Below, piece by piece: positions 33,475 through 43,813 of a DNA stretch of 64,000 nt. The notes beneath the pieces are model-generated. The model was not told the origin of the DNA, ran no database searches, and worked only from the letters and a program-made list of their open reading frames with translations. Source of the DNA: Phialophora verrucosa (taxonomy: Eukaryota; Ascomycota; Eurotiomycetes; Chaetothyriales; Herpotrichiellaceae); NCBI GenBank assembly GCA_002099365.1, contig MSED01000013.1, positions 806,001 to 870,000 on the forward strand, in the 5' to 3' direction. Made by a program: the position numbers and the translations under genes. Numbering within the stretch: position 1 is the stretch's first letter; the number at the start of each line of letters is the position of its first letter.

Positions 33475-36400
33475 TCACTCCCCTACTCCGGCCCCCATCC
33501 CGTATCTATACGTTCCCACTAGGCCAAAAACCCAGCCGGCCTCCCTCGCCCCGGCAAACTGGAGCATATATACCCGCTCCTTCCCCAACGTTACACCCCC
33601 TGTGTGTGCAATAGCCTCGTCTTCGCTCCACACCTTCACCGCAATGCCCGTCTGCATCACACGTTCGAAACAGCTTTCTCCGAGCACCGAGTCGAGCAAG
33701 ACCACGTCGCGGTCCTTGTTGCGCGTGATGAGGATGCGCTTTTCGCGTCCATTCCCGTGGACGCGGTGTGGAGTGTGGGTGGAGCTTGGAAGACGGGGCC
33801 CGCGGGCGGAGGCTTGCCCAGCGGGGTTGATGGTCGAGGGCGAGCGGGAGTGGCCTGGCGTGGCGGGCGGAGAGGTTCCAGCAGGTATGGCTAGACCTTT
33901 GGGCGTCGTTTGACGGCTTTGTGGCGGAGATGCCGGCAGGACAGTCAGACGCGCAGCACCCAGGTTCTCCCAGTGCTGTCCTTTTCTGATGTATAAGCGG
34001 ATCTTCATGTTGTTGACCATGCCTCCGCCCTCCGCTGCGGCTGCACTGGTAGATGGAACGTTGGGTCCGTCCTTGCCAGGTATGAAGCCAGCTTGGCTGG
34101 GAGCCGGGGTACTTGAGCCCGACCCAGTGCGCGTACCGCTGCTGGAAGAGTACAATGAACCGGTTGTGCCACCTCTGCCGTCCTTGCGAAGCACCGATGA
34201 ACGATTCAGATTGAAAGCGTTGCTAACGCTGAATCTCTTGAAGGCAGAGAAAGCGCTCGTCGTGGTCCCCGAGCTCTCAACCGAGAAGTCGACCGATGCT
34301 GGCGTCGGTGCAGATGAGGCGCGGTAACTCGACTTCTTCTGGCTGCCAAAGCTGAACCACGAACTTGACTTAGCACGACTATTTTGAGCTTGTCCCACGT
34401 TGAATGTGACTGAGGGCTGCCGAGCAGGACGTGCATTTTGAAGCTGGATGTAAGTGGGGTTGTTACATCTCGCCCAGTTGATCATGCCATACAACGCTTC
34501 ACACTCTTCGGGGTTTCGTGACCGGAACATGACATTGTTCGTTATCCTTATCTTAGAATTTGGCGTGGGGGGTGACCTTATCGAAATGTCCAACGCAGTT
34601 CCTCTTCTTAGTGGAACAATGGGAGTCAGCTCAAAAGCCACAAGTGGTTGTTGAGTCAGGGAGGACGTCCTCGAGTCGGAGTCGTCTGCAGGCCGGCCCT
34701 GGGGAAGGGAATGAGCTGCTGACATTTCGAAAGCTTCAATTAGACCCGGAGATATTACGATAGAGCACTCGTCAGGGTGAATCTGTTCCCACATGCCCTT
34801 ATCCGACCACGAACAAATCAATGCGATTGTCCTCGACTTCTTGTGGGTCGGGACTGTGGCGGATGAGGGAACCTTGCGGTAGGGGCCTTGAGACGCTGAA
34901 TCCGAGGGGGCCAGTGTTCGTGTTCCCGTAGAGGTGCCAGGATTTTGATATGACGATGGAGGCATGGAGGGAGGCACGGATGGTTTAGAGGCCCGGCGGT
35001 CAACGCCAGTAATTGCCACAAGCGGCGTGGGTACGTCTCTATGTTCGGCTACGAGATCTTCTGAGGTATCCGAAGACGTGTCACTTTCGTTGTCGGAATC
35101 GGAGTCGGAATAGCTACTTGAGCTTGTGGATGGTGCGTACTCATGCTTGAGAGGTGATGAAGTCCGCCGTCTTACCGTCTTATCAGACGGGCTCGGCGTA
35201 GGTTTTAGAACGAGGCTTGGCTTGTTGTTCGATATTGGCTGGAGGACGCCGGAACGGTGAGGGGGAGTGGATGGCGGAGCGGAAGAAGGACCAAGACTGG
35301 GTCGTGAGGGTGCGTCTTGACGTTGGCTGTGGACCGGCGGAGGTGGGACATCTTCGGTGTAGATCTGGCTATTCGTCGAGCTCTTCAGTCTACGGGTCGA
35401 CTGGTGGTCTTCCTTCGGTGGCGGCCTCTGCGTCTCAGGCGATTGTTGCCCCGTGTGCGTCGAGGATGGGCTTTGAGGAGCCGGTTGAGTGCGGACCTTG
35501 TTGACAGTAGGGAGCTCTCTTGATGGCGTTGATGACAATGCTCGATGATAGGCAGGCCTCTGCGCGGGTGCTTCAGGAGCTGATCGAGGCGAGGGGGGAG
35601 TCGTGGTGGCCTGTTGCTTGGGGCTTTGCGACTCCCGCAGCGGGGCGGTCGACTTCGGAGCTTGTGGGAGATGAGAAACTGCGGAAGAACGCCGTGAATC
35701 AGAGGCATGCCCTCCATTTACGTTCTTTGGGGAGACTTTGCTTTCGGTGTTCTGATTCTGCTTCCTCGTCTCTTCGGAAGCTTGTGGTACGAGTGGCTGC
35801 CGAGAATGTTGAAGCGCCTCGGAGTTTTTGGGTTGACTTGGTAGATATCCGAGTTTCGTTGACGTGGTCTTCGACGACGATGCAGTCAGGATTGTTGCAG
35901 AGTCTCTGATTGAGCGATCAGAAATGGTAGATCGATCGGAAGACACCACTGATGGCACAGGCTTCCTTGATATTGTTGTCGGCGGCACGCGATTTTGCGG
36001 GACAGATTTCGTCGCCAGCCCGCCTCCTAAACTCAGCCCTGGCGATGGCCTGTGGACTAGAGGAATGGTAGGCTCAGACCGGCGGCACAGCTTGCTGTGG
36101 GCCCCAATGACAGATGGCTCACCTATGGGCACGTCCAACTGTTCCAATCTGGCTGCCCTATCCGATGTCTGACTGCATGCCTCTGCTTGCTCGGGTTCAG
36201 ATTCGCCTGCCGCTGTGATGGCTAAAGGCGCAGGAGGACGCACAAAATCGGGCGTACGATTCAGCCTCGGAGGCAATGGGTTGGAACCAAGCATGTTCAT
36301 CCACTCTGTCACAGCCTCCTTATCGTCGGTCTTCAGGCCAAGCAGTTCGTGCCATTCTTTGCCAAAGCCAGCCCGGCCTCGAACCATAACGACAAGATCA

Positions 36401-38925
36401 AACCCTTCCTCACCGCGTCTTGCGGAAATGCAGTCCAGCTCAATCGGAGCGAAGAGGAGCCACTTGCTTGTGTCGTCAACTTCACAGACGAGTACGTCTC
36501 CGCCAACCGGGTCGCCATGGGCATTATCTCGAAAGACTAATTCTATACCGCAGTCCAGTCTTTGCCCGCTTGAGTGATACACGGTGAGATTGAAGAAGTC
36601 CCGTGCTTTCACTCGGCGATTCCTGTTCACAGTGACCTGGGTCATTGCCGCCATCGTACGGATGTTGCGCGTCCTTGTTGCGTCAATGTTCGCCGCTATC
36701 TTGTCTTCTAATCGAGCTTGTTCTTCTTGATTTCGCCTCCTGGCCAGTGCTGTCAAGTCGGCATAAGTAGCCGCCATCTGAACACTCAGAGGTAGGTCGG
36801 ATTGTTCTTGAATCTGGGTGAAGGCCTTGCTGAGCGCCTTGACCCTGACCAGCGGCCTTTTGAGCAGGTAGGCCACGTCCGCTTTCCTTCCTTCTCCGTC
36901 GACCAGATCACCCGCCTCGTCCCTGGACATGTCCTGGTTGGGAGGGATGGGGCTGTTGACGGGAGCAAGATTCACAACAACGTCTTCGAAGCCGAGTCTC
37001 CAGGCGTGTAAATAGTCCCTGTAGGCCCTTTCAGAGGTTTTTGCCCAGTTGAGCAAGGTCTCTACGTTCTCGAGCGGGATTCGCTTGTGGAGGGTCTTCA
37101 ATCTCTCCAACGCAATCCCCATCTCGATGATCGGTTTTGTCATGCTCATGTCGTCCGAGCCATTAGCCGATGGGAAGAACAGTTCGGCTGCAGCGGCTGA
37201 GTCGGTTTTGGACAATGCACATTGCAGAAGCACCGGGATGACACCATCGACGAGAGTTTGCAATTCTCGTCCATACTTTGGTTCGTCCGCCACAAGTCCG
37301 GCCAGTACCTCTTGCGCAGAGCCGGAGTGCTGTTTCGCCCGCGAGCCCCTTGCAGTCCGTGCTGAACGACGATTTCTGCTTCCCCTTGGCATAGAGAGGA
37401 CCGACATCAGGTCTTCATGAGTCGTCAGCTTGCGTTTGAGCCCATTATTCTCTTGGGGCACAATCTCTTCTGGTCGCTGTTCAAGAACCGGCTCTTTGAA
37501 ATTCTCCAGGGATGCAATGGGTGTGAGCCGATGTCCGCCTACAGGCGGACAAGGTCGGTTGGGCGGAATTGTATCTTTGGTTGTTGACTTTTCGGGTGAA
37601 GGATCTTCAGGCAAAGGTCTAGCTGGGTCTGGAGAGTGACCACTTGTCATCATGTCCGGTCGAGAGAGACCACGCCTTCGACGTACTTTCGCCCCTCTCC
37701 GCCGCAGGGACGATGGAGAACCATCATTGTCATCTTGGTCGGTGTTCTGAGGAGTGCGAGTTTTCGGCGCCGAGTCTCCATCTCCGTTTGACAAGTGTAT
37801 GGAGTCAAGGTGTCTCGGTGTATCCGGAGGGCCAGACTCGATAGGTGTGGAAATGGAGTCCCATATCTGATTCGGATCTGCCGGTAGAGGCTTTGCCTCC
37901 GATGACCTGTTCCTGTGTGTTCGTTTCCTCAGCGGCTTGGGCACTTCCACCGGTGGCAGGCCTTCCCGCTCCCTATCATCGACAAATGGGTCAGGCTGCT
38001 CATCCAACCATGCTTCGATACTAGGTATGCGGTTGTTGACATGAGGCACATTTTCCGACTTCATAAACATGTCTCGTGTTTTGCCTAGAAGCCCACCTCT
38101 TCTAGCTTTCGGCAGCTCTGCAGTTGGAACTGCGTCTCCACCCCTGCCTAGCAGTTCCGCATATCTGCTAGACTTTCGTGTCGTAGGAACGTCATCGTCC
38201 GGTGTGATTGATCCTTCCCAATGCTTTTCATGATCACCAGAAAATATAGATGCCGTGGTCAGATCTCGGGCCAATTCATCATCCGCTCTGCTTTCTACGT
38301 CGTCATTGGGCGGTAGTTCCCACTCACGCGATGGGTCCTCGTGGTTCAGTGCCTTTATTCTGATACCGTCGTCAAAAGGTATTGCTGGTTTGACTTCATT
38401 GTCAGCGGGCAGTGGTCGGTGTGGCCTTGAGCGTCGGCGATCCGTAGATCTCTCCTGGTTGGATGTGTAGGACGGATCATACCGACGCGACTCTGGACGT
38501 TGGCTGCTTGATGGTTTATGGTCTTTGCCCTTGTCGTCTTTCTGACTTTTCCAGTGACTGTCGCTGATAATGCGGCGGCGCGGAGTACTCTTGCTCCTGG
38601 CTTTGTCTTTGCTGCCCTCGCTTTTCTCCCTCGTCCTCCAATCGACGCGAACGCTGAACCCATCACTATACTCGGACTTCGGTCTCGTGGCGGTTGAGGG
38701 ACATTCGGAAACAGGAACTGATCGCACGCTCACCGCATCTGGGGCGAGAGCTTCTGCAGCGCCTTGGGCCTGCCATAGCCGAATCCGATCCTGGACCGTC
38801 GTCGCTTCGTTGAGGCCAGTGGGCTGAGAGGGTTCTACATTCTGGTTCTTGAGAGATGTACGCCTGCTGGTGCGATAGGCCTTTGGGATTCCTCGAGCTG
38901 GGTTTCTGGCCGAATCCGCTGGCAT
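33475..38925 (-). CDS. Very large RhoGEF (DH)/PH-like scaffold protein
   Basis: Single open frame of 1816 aa from the ATG at 38925. The frame extends 18 codons further up without an ATG, so a short upstream exon is possible (see findings). About residues 1-520 are low-complexity and rich in Ser, Arg, Pro and Asp. Residues about 530-680 resemble a Dbl-homology domain (AQEVLAGLVADEPKYGRELQTLVDGVIPVLL). Residues about 770-875 resemble a PH domain (ARDFFNLTVYHSSGQRLDCGIEL... WHELLGLKTDDKEAVTEWMNML). After a second long disordered stretch, two more PH-like modules seem present near 1330-1480 (RTIALICSWSDKGMWEQIHPDEC...) and at the C-terminus. Orthologues in Eurotiomycetes are often labelled 'SRm160/300 splicing coactivator', probably because of the Ser/Arg-rich region; a Rho-GTPase or cortical scaffold role fits the domains better. 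Both are inference. Confidence 0.85.
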   Translation of the reverse strand: MPADSARNPARGIPKAYRTSRRTSLKNQNVEPSQPTGLNEATTVQDRIRLWQAQGAAEALAPDAVSVRSVPVSECPSTATRPKSEYSDGFSVRVDWRTREKSEGSKDKARSKSTPRRRIISDSHWKSQKDDKGKDHKPSSSQRPESRRYDPSYTSNQERSTDRRRSRPHRPLPADNEVKPAIPFDDGIRIKALNHEDPSREWELPPNDDVESRADDELARDLTTASIFSGDHEKHWEGSITPDDDVPTTRKSSRYAELLGRGGDAVPTAELPKARRGGLLGKTRDMFMKSENVPHVNNRIPSIEAWLDEQPDPFVDDREREGLPPVEVPKPLRKRTHRNRSSEAKPLPADPNQIWDSISTPIESGPPDTPRHLDSIHLSNGDGDSAPKTRTPQNTDQDDNDGSPSSLRRRGAKVRRRRGLSRPDMMTSGHSPDPARPLPEDPSPEKSTTKDTIPPNRPCPPVGGHRLTPIASLENFKEPVLEQRPEEIVPQENNGLKRKLTTHEDLMSVLSMPRGSRNRRSARTARGSRAKQHSGSAQEVLAGLVADEPKYGRELQTLVDGVIPVLLQCALSKTDSAAAAELFFPSANGSDDMSMTKPIIEMGIALERLKTLHKRIPLENVETLLNWAKTSERAYRDYLHAWRLGFEDVVVNLAPVNSPIPPNQDMSRDEAGDLVDGEGRKADVAYLLKRPLVRVKALSKAFTQIQEQSDLPLSVQMAATYADLTALARRRNQEEQARLEDKIAANIDATRTRNIRTMAAMTQVTVNRNRRVKARDFFNLTVYHSSGQRLDCGIELVFRDNAHGDPVGGDVLVCEVDDTSKWLLFAPIELDCISARRGEEGFDLVVMVRGRAGFGKEWHELLGLKTDDKEAVTEWMNMLGSNPLPPRLNRTPDFVRPPAPLAITAAGESEPEQAEACSQTSDRAARLEQLDVPIGEPSVIGAHSKLCRRSEPTIPLVHRPSPGLSLGGGLATKSVPQNRVPPTTISRKPVPSVVSSDRSTISDRSIRDSATILTASSSKTTSTKLGYLPSQPKNSEALQHSRQPLVPQASEETRKQNQNTESKVSPKNVNGGHASDSRRSSAVSHLPQAPKSTAPLRESQSPKQQATTTPPSPRSAPEAPAQRPAYHRALSSTPSRELPTVNKVRTQPAPQSPSSTHTGQQSPETQRPPPKEDHQSTRRLKSSTNSQIYTEDVPPPPVHSQRQDAPSRPSLGPSSAPPSTPPHRSGVLQPISNNKPSLVLKPTPSPSDKTVRRRTSSPLKHEYAPSTSSSSYSDSDSDNESDTSSDTSEDLVAEHRDVPTPLVAITGVDRRASKPSVPPSMPPSSYQNPGTSTGTRTLAPSDSASQGPYRKVPSSATVPTHKKSRTIALICSWSDKGMWEQIHPDECSIVISPGLIEAFEMSAAHSLPQGRPADDSDSRTSSLTQQPLVAFELTPIVPLRRGTALDISIRSPPTPNSKIRITNNVMFRSRNPEECEALYGMINWARCNNPTYIQLQNARPARQPSVTFNVGQAQNSRAKSSSWFSFGSQKKSSYRASSAPTPASVDFSVESSGTTTSAFSAFKRFSVSNAFNLNRSSVLRKDGRGGTTGSLYSSSSGTRTGSGSSTPAPSQAGFIPGKDGPNVPSTSAAAAEGGGMVNNMKIRLYIRKGQHWENLGAARLTVLPASPPQSRQTTPKGLAIPAGTSPPATPGHSRSPSTINPAGQASARGPRLPSSTHTPHRVHGNGREKRILITRNKDRDVVLLDSVLGESCFERVMQTGIAVKVWSEDEAIAHTGGVTLGKERVYMLQFAGAREAGWVFGLVGTYRYGMGAGVGE

Positions 38926-39546
38926 TGACCAAGTTCTCACGGGGGGTTGTGTTCTATGGTGGGCTGGCTGTCTTATCAAACTGTGGTGGGCTTCTGCTCT
39001 ATCGAGTATGTTTGCACTGGCTCTGAAGGTCGCTGTTTGGGCATGCTGGGCCTCAACGCGAAGAATAGGAGACAGCGACAGAGTCCTGGAGGGTGCGATG
39101 ACTGAAAGGGGTGTAGAGGCAATGAGCTTCGAGCAAGCAGATCAGATCCGGATCTCATGCAAGGCGCGGTGGCACAAGTTTCCCATGGCGCAGCCGGTAT
39201 GCGAGGCGGGTTGCGTCAAGGCCCACGCCCAATGTGTGCGCGTCGGATAAATACACCGGAGCCCGTTTCCCAGAGCAACAACCGAGACCAAACGAACTCC
39301 GATCTGGATGGCTTTGATCTGACCAGAAATCGCCTCATTGGAGCATGTAATCGGTGCAATATCTATATGTACTGTGTACTGTGTACTTGGTATGGTCTTG
39401 ATGGTGCTCTCTCGCCATCCCGCATGAGCGAAAGTTGCTACAGTGCAGGGCATTTGGGACATCTCCTGCTCTTGCGCGAGAATCACTTCCCCAGTCTAAT
39501 TGATTCGCCCTTGCCGAGCCAACTACATCTTCTATTGGGTGTCACT
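38926..39546. promoter_or_regulatory. Upstream region of the RhoGEF-like gene / 3' flank of EBP gene
   Basis: About 620 bp. A short ATG-led segment (39044 downwards) could be a first exon of the large gene. Nothing else recognised. Confidence 0.4.
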
Positions 39547-40509
39547 CTACTTTTGTGTACGCTTCTTTGGCGCGCTGGCATGGCCGTTGGCTTTAGGACT
39601 GGCTACCGTCCCGTTTCCAGCCACCGACTTCGCTATCGAGTTCAACGCCCTGAATGCGCCAGCGATTGAGCTCATGCTGCTCGCAAGTAATACTGTCATA
39701 TGTGAGCCAGACACCACCAGTACCAGGACAAGCACACTCACTGCCGGGAATGACGATCCAAAAGAAATTCATCAGGAAGTAATAGCCCCAGAAATAGTAT
39801 CCCTCTGGTCGACAATAGGTCAAGTTTTTGTGGTAATGGTCAAACATGGATGTGGCGTAGTATAGCACATCACCGTAGATCTGGCCGAGCGAAATGATGA
39901 TCTGGAGTGGATGGCGCAGAGGATGTGAGACCAGGACGAAGTATATCATCAAGAATGACAAAGGTCCCCAGAATGCCTGGTCTTCACGTCAGTGGATTCC
40001 ACTGTGTACGGGCCCAGAGCTCTCCTACCGCCGTGATAGTCTCCATGCACAACACAAAAGGGTCGGAGGTGAGGTATCTCGAGTCGGACAGCGAATACTC
40101 TTTCCACAACTGGCCAAAGATATCTTGCATTCCACCCATACGAGTATGGTTATAAGCGAAATAGCCCTCGAAGAAGAGGTGAATAAAGCCGCCTGCTGCA
40201 CATCAGTGTCCATCTTCTTGCGAATGCGAGTCTCTCCATACACAAACAAAACCACAGTGCGATCAACTTATCCGTCTTCTTCAGCCGTGGCGCAAAGCTG
40301 GACGCGAGGAACCATGTCAGGCCGAGGATCACCGTACAGCCCGCCACGAATGTTGCAAGTAATTGCGGAACGGTCAGGTCATTGGCGACGAAGTTCAGGA
40401 TTTCGATCTCTGTTGGATAATAGGGGTGGACCGGCTGAACGACGACAACAGTCGCTTCGGGAGGTGAGGGAGCAGGAGGAGGGCTCATTAGTTTCCTCAA
40501 GAAATCCAT
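39547..40509 (-). CDS. EBP/EXPERA-domain sterol delta8-delta7 isomerase homologue
   Basis: Emopamil-binding-protein family member of about 268 aa, an ER membrane enzyme that in animals and plants shifts the sterol delta8 double bond. Four exons: 40509-40248, 40192-40029, 39976-39742 and 39692-39547. Introns are 40193-40247 (GTTTGT...AGCAG), 39977-40028 (GTAGGA...ACCAG) and 39693-39741 (GTGAGT...GACAG). The donor and acceptor choices are fixed by frame and by the family sequence they restore. Four to five TM segments are visible. Conserved residues: CGFIHLFFEGYF (His92, Glu96), WKEYSLSDSRY (Glu119, Asp124, Arg126) and METITA (Glu138). A poly-Pro N-terminus comes before the first helix. Ascomycetes normally use the unrelated Erg2 for this step, so this may be a second isomerase, a binding protein, or an enzyme on another sterol. 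Confidence 0.9.
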
Positions 40510-41789
40510 GGTGGAAGTTAACGACTGGAAAGCGAGAGCTTCACACAGGTCGGACGAGAAGCGCTTGAAGAGATGCAACAAAAGCTATTATGGGGTAAAC
40601 CCAAGTAAAAGGAAAGGGCAATTGAGATCAAATCCCGGCGCCAAACTCCCTGAACACAAGAACAATGAGCGGATGACCACGATATGTGATGCGTTGCGAG
40701 GATGAACTCGTCACTTGCGTTGGCGACAGCAAAGCAAGTCCTCGCAGCCAAGAATTTGTTTAGGCTTGCCCAATGGAAGCGGACGGTTCCGCGTCGTCAG
40801 TTTTCTCCCCAAGCTTGCCTGAGGCGGCAAGCTGTTTAACTAGCTCCCCAGCTAGGGCTCTCCGCACCTACAACTTAAATGAGAGGTCTCTCAATGTCAA
40901 CTCGTTCACCAGTTTTCTGCCCACGTCATTCCAGCCCGCAACCGTCACACTGAGCACGAACTCTGGACGATCGATGTTCGCCTCCGAGTAAGAGTAGATT
41001 AGCTGAGGGAGAGCCACCGAGGTGTTGTGCAGCACTTACATCGGTGGCTGTCGCGCTGTCACCCGCAGCACATGAACATTAGTACCTGAGTCGAGATCGA
41101 TCGAGGATCGAGATTCCCGTGGCTTGCCAGTGCTGCCTTGTCCAACCCCTCCAAGCTTGCTCTTTGCTAATTGTTGTGATTCACGATTGTTCTCGCCTAC
41201 CAAGTAATCGATACTCGTACTGCAAGCCCCCATTGCGCCCCCATGTTCCTGAAAAGTGGACTTGGTGCCGCGCAAACATCAGTCCCCAAACCCTTGCGTT
41301 CCTCTCGCGCTGCGGGGCCGGCCGAGAACCACAAGCGAATGGCGAACCCTTGGCGTTGTGCAGAGATCCCCATCTACTGGCACATGGAGCAATGACGAAT
41401 TTTTCACGGCCTGTGTCTGGCATCTGCTATTCGTTCCGGAAATAGGCTCCATAGGATCCTAGCAAAGAAAGACTTGTTGTGGCGACGATTGTTGCCAGTA
41501 ACAGACCGAGTTCCGTGGGCCGAGTTCCGCGATGAGGATTTCGGTATGGCAGGTATAAGTAGAATCGATGTCTGAGACGCTTACCGGGAGCCGTCAGGAT
41601 ATTCCTGTACTGTATACTACACATCACCGATTACTTCAGGTACTTGGGATATCGTTCTAGCCGACCGAAAGGGGGCTATATTTTGTTTGGTTCTTTGGCT
41701 TCTCTCACTTTCGAGTGACATCAGACTATCCCTCTCAGTTGACTTGTAGCATTGTCGCTGGGGGATATCGCTGAGGGATATCGCCATTC
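40510..41789. promoter_or_regulatory. Divergent intergenic region (EBP / sulfotransferase-like), nothing coding
   Basis: About 1.3 kb between divergent ATGs. Short frames only. A duplicated GGGATATCGC segment occurs at about 41761-41783, just before the start at 41790. Confidence 0.45.
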
Positions 41790-43197
41790 ATGGCCAAACC
41801 CATATTCTGTGCCACGCACCCTAGGGCCTGTAGCACGGCCTTTGAACGGGTACGACACCTAGTACCCAACTTGGAAGCATCCAGCTGACCCCGATAAGGT
41901 GTTTATGACCAGGAAGGATTTGACGTCCGTGCACGAACCATTTGGTGACGCATTCTACTATGGGTGAGTGTCTTGCACGAAGGGACCTTTTCATGTCTGA
42001 CTTTGACCCTAGCCCAGAGCGCATGAGTGTTCGCTACGAAAATGACGAAGAGGCGAGAAAAGCCTCGGGGTACAGCGACTCGACCTATAAGACCATCTTC
42101 GATAGATTAGATGACGAAGCAGCGAAGGTGAGATGCTCGCTAAAACAGCAACATCTAAGGGGGGTACCTATGAAATGAACATGGCTCACCTTGGAGCAGG
42201 GCAAGCGCGTCTTTATCAAGGACATCCTCCACTATCTGGTTCCTCCGAATCAGCAAGCACCAAAGTTGGCGCCATCGCTATACCCTCCTAAGCGTGGCAT
42301 CGGCACTGAGACAACCTCGAACGGAGCCAATGGTGTTAACGGTAGCCATCACGTCAACGGCACGGACGGTGTCAACGGTAGCCATCATACTAATGGCGCA
42401 AATGGCATCAACGGTAGCCATCATGTCAACGGCACAAATGGCGTCAACGGCGTGAATGGCGCTAACAAAAAGGCTCCCTTCCCATTCCCCACGGAGGGCG
42501 AACCTGGAAATCCCACTATCGTCCCCAGGGCTCTGCTCGAGAAGTTCCACTTCACCTTCCTTATTCGCGACCCTCACTCGAGCATCCCATCTTACTATCG
42601 CTGCACTATTCCACCACTCGATGCTATGACCGGTTTCTACGAATTCTACCCAGATGAGGCTGGATATGATGAACTCCGACGCTTTTTCGATTACGCCAGA
42701 GAGTCTGGGTTGGTTCGGGACAAAGACGCAGCTTTGAAGAATGGATCTGGAAGTGGAGAGACCAAAAACGGCCATGCGGATGTGCCAGAGGTCTGCTTGA
42801 TCGATGCTGATGATTTGCTGGACGATCCCGAGGGCATTCTGCGCGCCTACTGCGCCAGCGTGGGCCTTGATTTCCATCCCGACATGCTGAACTGGGACGA
42901 CGAAGAGCTTCAGACGCATGCCAAAGCTGTGTTCGAGAAGTGGAAAGGCTTCCACGAGGACGCCATCCACTCTACCGACCTCAAGCCAAGAAAACATGTG
43001 AGTAGTTTCTATTCCTCAATCTGGTGGCAGTGCTGATCACCCCATAGAAGAAGGCAGCAAAATCCGAAGAACAATGGGATGCTGAGTGGAAGGAGAAATA
43101 CGGAGAAGAAGCAGCAAGGGTGATCCGGAAGACGGTGGACCAGAATATGGCGGACTTCCTGTACCTGAAGCAGTTTGCCCTCAAGCCGGAGGCTTGA
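41790..43197 (+). CDS. Sulfotransferase-like P-loop protein with Asn-Gly repeat
   Basis: About 395 aa in five exons: 41790-41849, 41899-41963, 42013-42127, 42200-42997 and 43048-43197. Four introns (41850-41898, 41964-42012, 42128-42199, 42998-43047) have GT-AG ends and keep frame. The first two exons supply the nucleotide-binding N-terminus: MAKPIFCATHPRACSTAFER has the HPRxxST form of the 5'-phosphosulfate loop (residues 10-20), and EPFGDAFYYGPER follows. FLIRDPHSSIPSYYR (Arg203) matches the sulfotransferase 3'-phosphate-binding motif. I know this fungal family as 'P-loop/sulfotransferase-like' proteins of unproven activity. Residues 125-170 are an inserted tandem Asn-Gly/His repeat (minisatellite 42332-42466), probably a flexible loop. 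The acceptor substrate is unknown, and PAPS use is inference. Confidence 0.86.
42332..42466 (+). repeat. 36-bp coding minisatellite (NGSHH repeat)
   Basis: Three full 36-bp units (42332, 42368, 42404) and a partial fourth, each coding G-[VI]-N-G-S-H-H-x-N-G-[TA]-[DN]. Differences between units are mostly silent or conservative. The array is in frame inside the sulfotransferase-like gene. Confidence 0.9.
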
Positions 43198-43813
43198 CTT
43201 GACGACTATCCCGGCTGCTGCTTCTTTTGAATGACCTCCTGAATCACTCTTTCCATGGATTAGCATTTAGCAAACGAGAAATGCGAAAATGACCCAGCTT
43301 GATCCAATGGTCTTGTTCATTGTACACGAATAGCACTTTCAACATTCAAATTTGGCGTATGTCCAATCCAATCACTGATCGGCCACTGCGGAGGTGGCAC
43401 ATTTGTGGTGGATCTATTGGCGCAACGTTTACCACCCCAGACATGTACTCGTATGTAATAACTTCCCGGTAATAGGACGTCAACGGGAACGTTCAAAAGC
43501 ATCCGCGCCAACTACGAGAATGAAATGGATTGTGGTCTGATGCATAACAGAACGCGATCGACTGATACAGTTGAAATGGAACAACCGGAAAGAGCTCGAT
43601 GAAGCCTGATTGGTCCAGAGGGTTCCGGAAGTCTCGTGGGGGCGCCAAGCAATTCTAGGCACTTCTGGAAAGCACGATGTCATAGGCCTCATTGGGCGCA
43701 GGTGCTTGCGGGTGCCCGAGTATAATAATCACGTTGACTTCCTCTCTCTATGCGCTTCCCAACACTAGACACGAAATCACCCACGATTCCACATAGAATA
43801 AACCCAACGAACT
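43198..43813. promoter_or_regulatory. Intergenic region carrying the Hsp104 promoter
   Basis: About 616 bp. The 3' UTR of the sulfotransferase-like gene lies on the left. The right part carries heat-shock-element-like sites (43623-43670), an inverted CCAAT (ATTGG, about 43609-43613) and a TATAATAAT stretch near 43721. Confidence 0.6.
43623..43670 (+). promoter_or_regulatory. Heat-shock elements upstream of Hsp104
   Basis: Two perfect TTCnnGAA palindromes: 43623-43630 and 43663-43670. The second is joined by another TTC at 43653-43655, exactly 10 bp upstream, giving a gapped three-unit element. They lie 144-191 bp before the ATG. This is the form bound by trimeric Hsf1. Confidence 0.7.

Noticed and set aside
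42332..42466. CRISPR-like regular repeats
   Set aside because: Contiguous 36-bp units with no spacers, in frame inside a eukaryotic gene.
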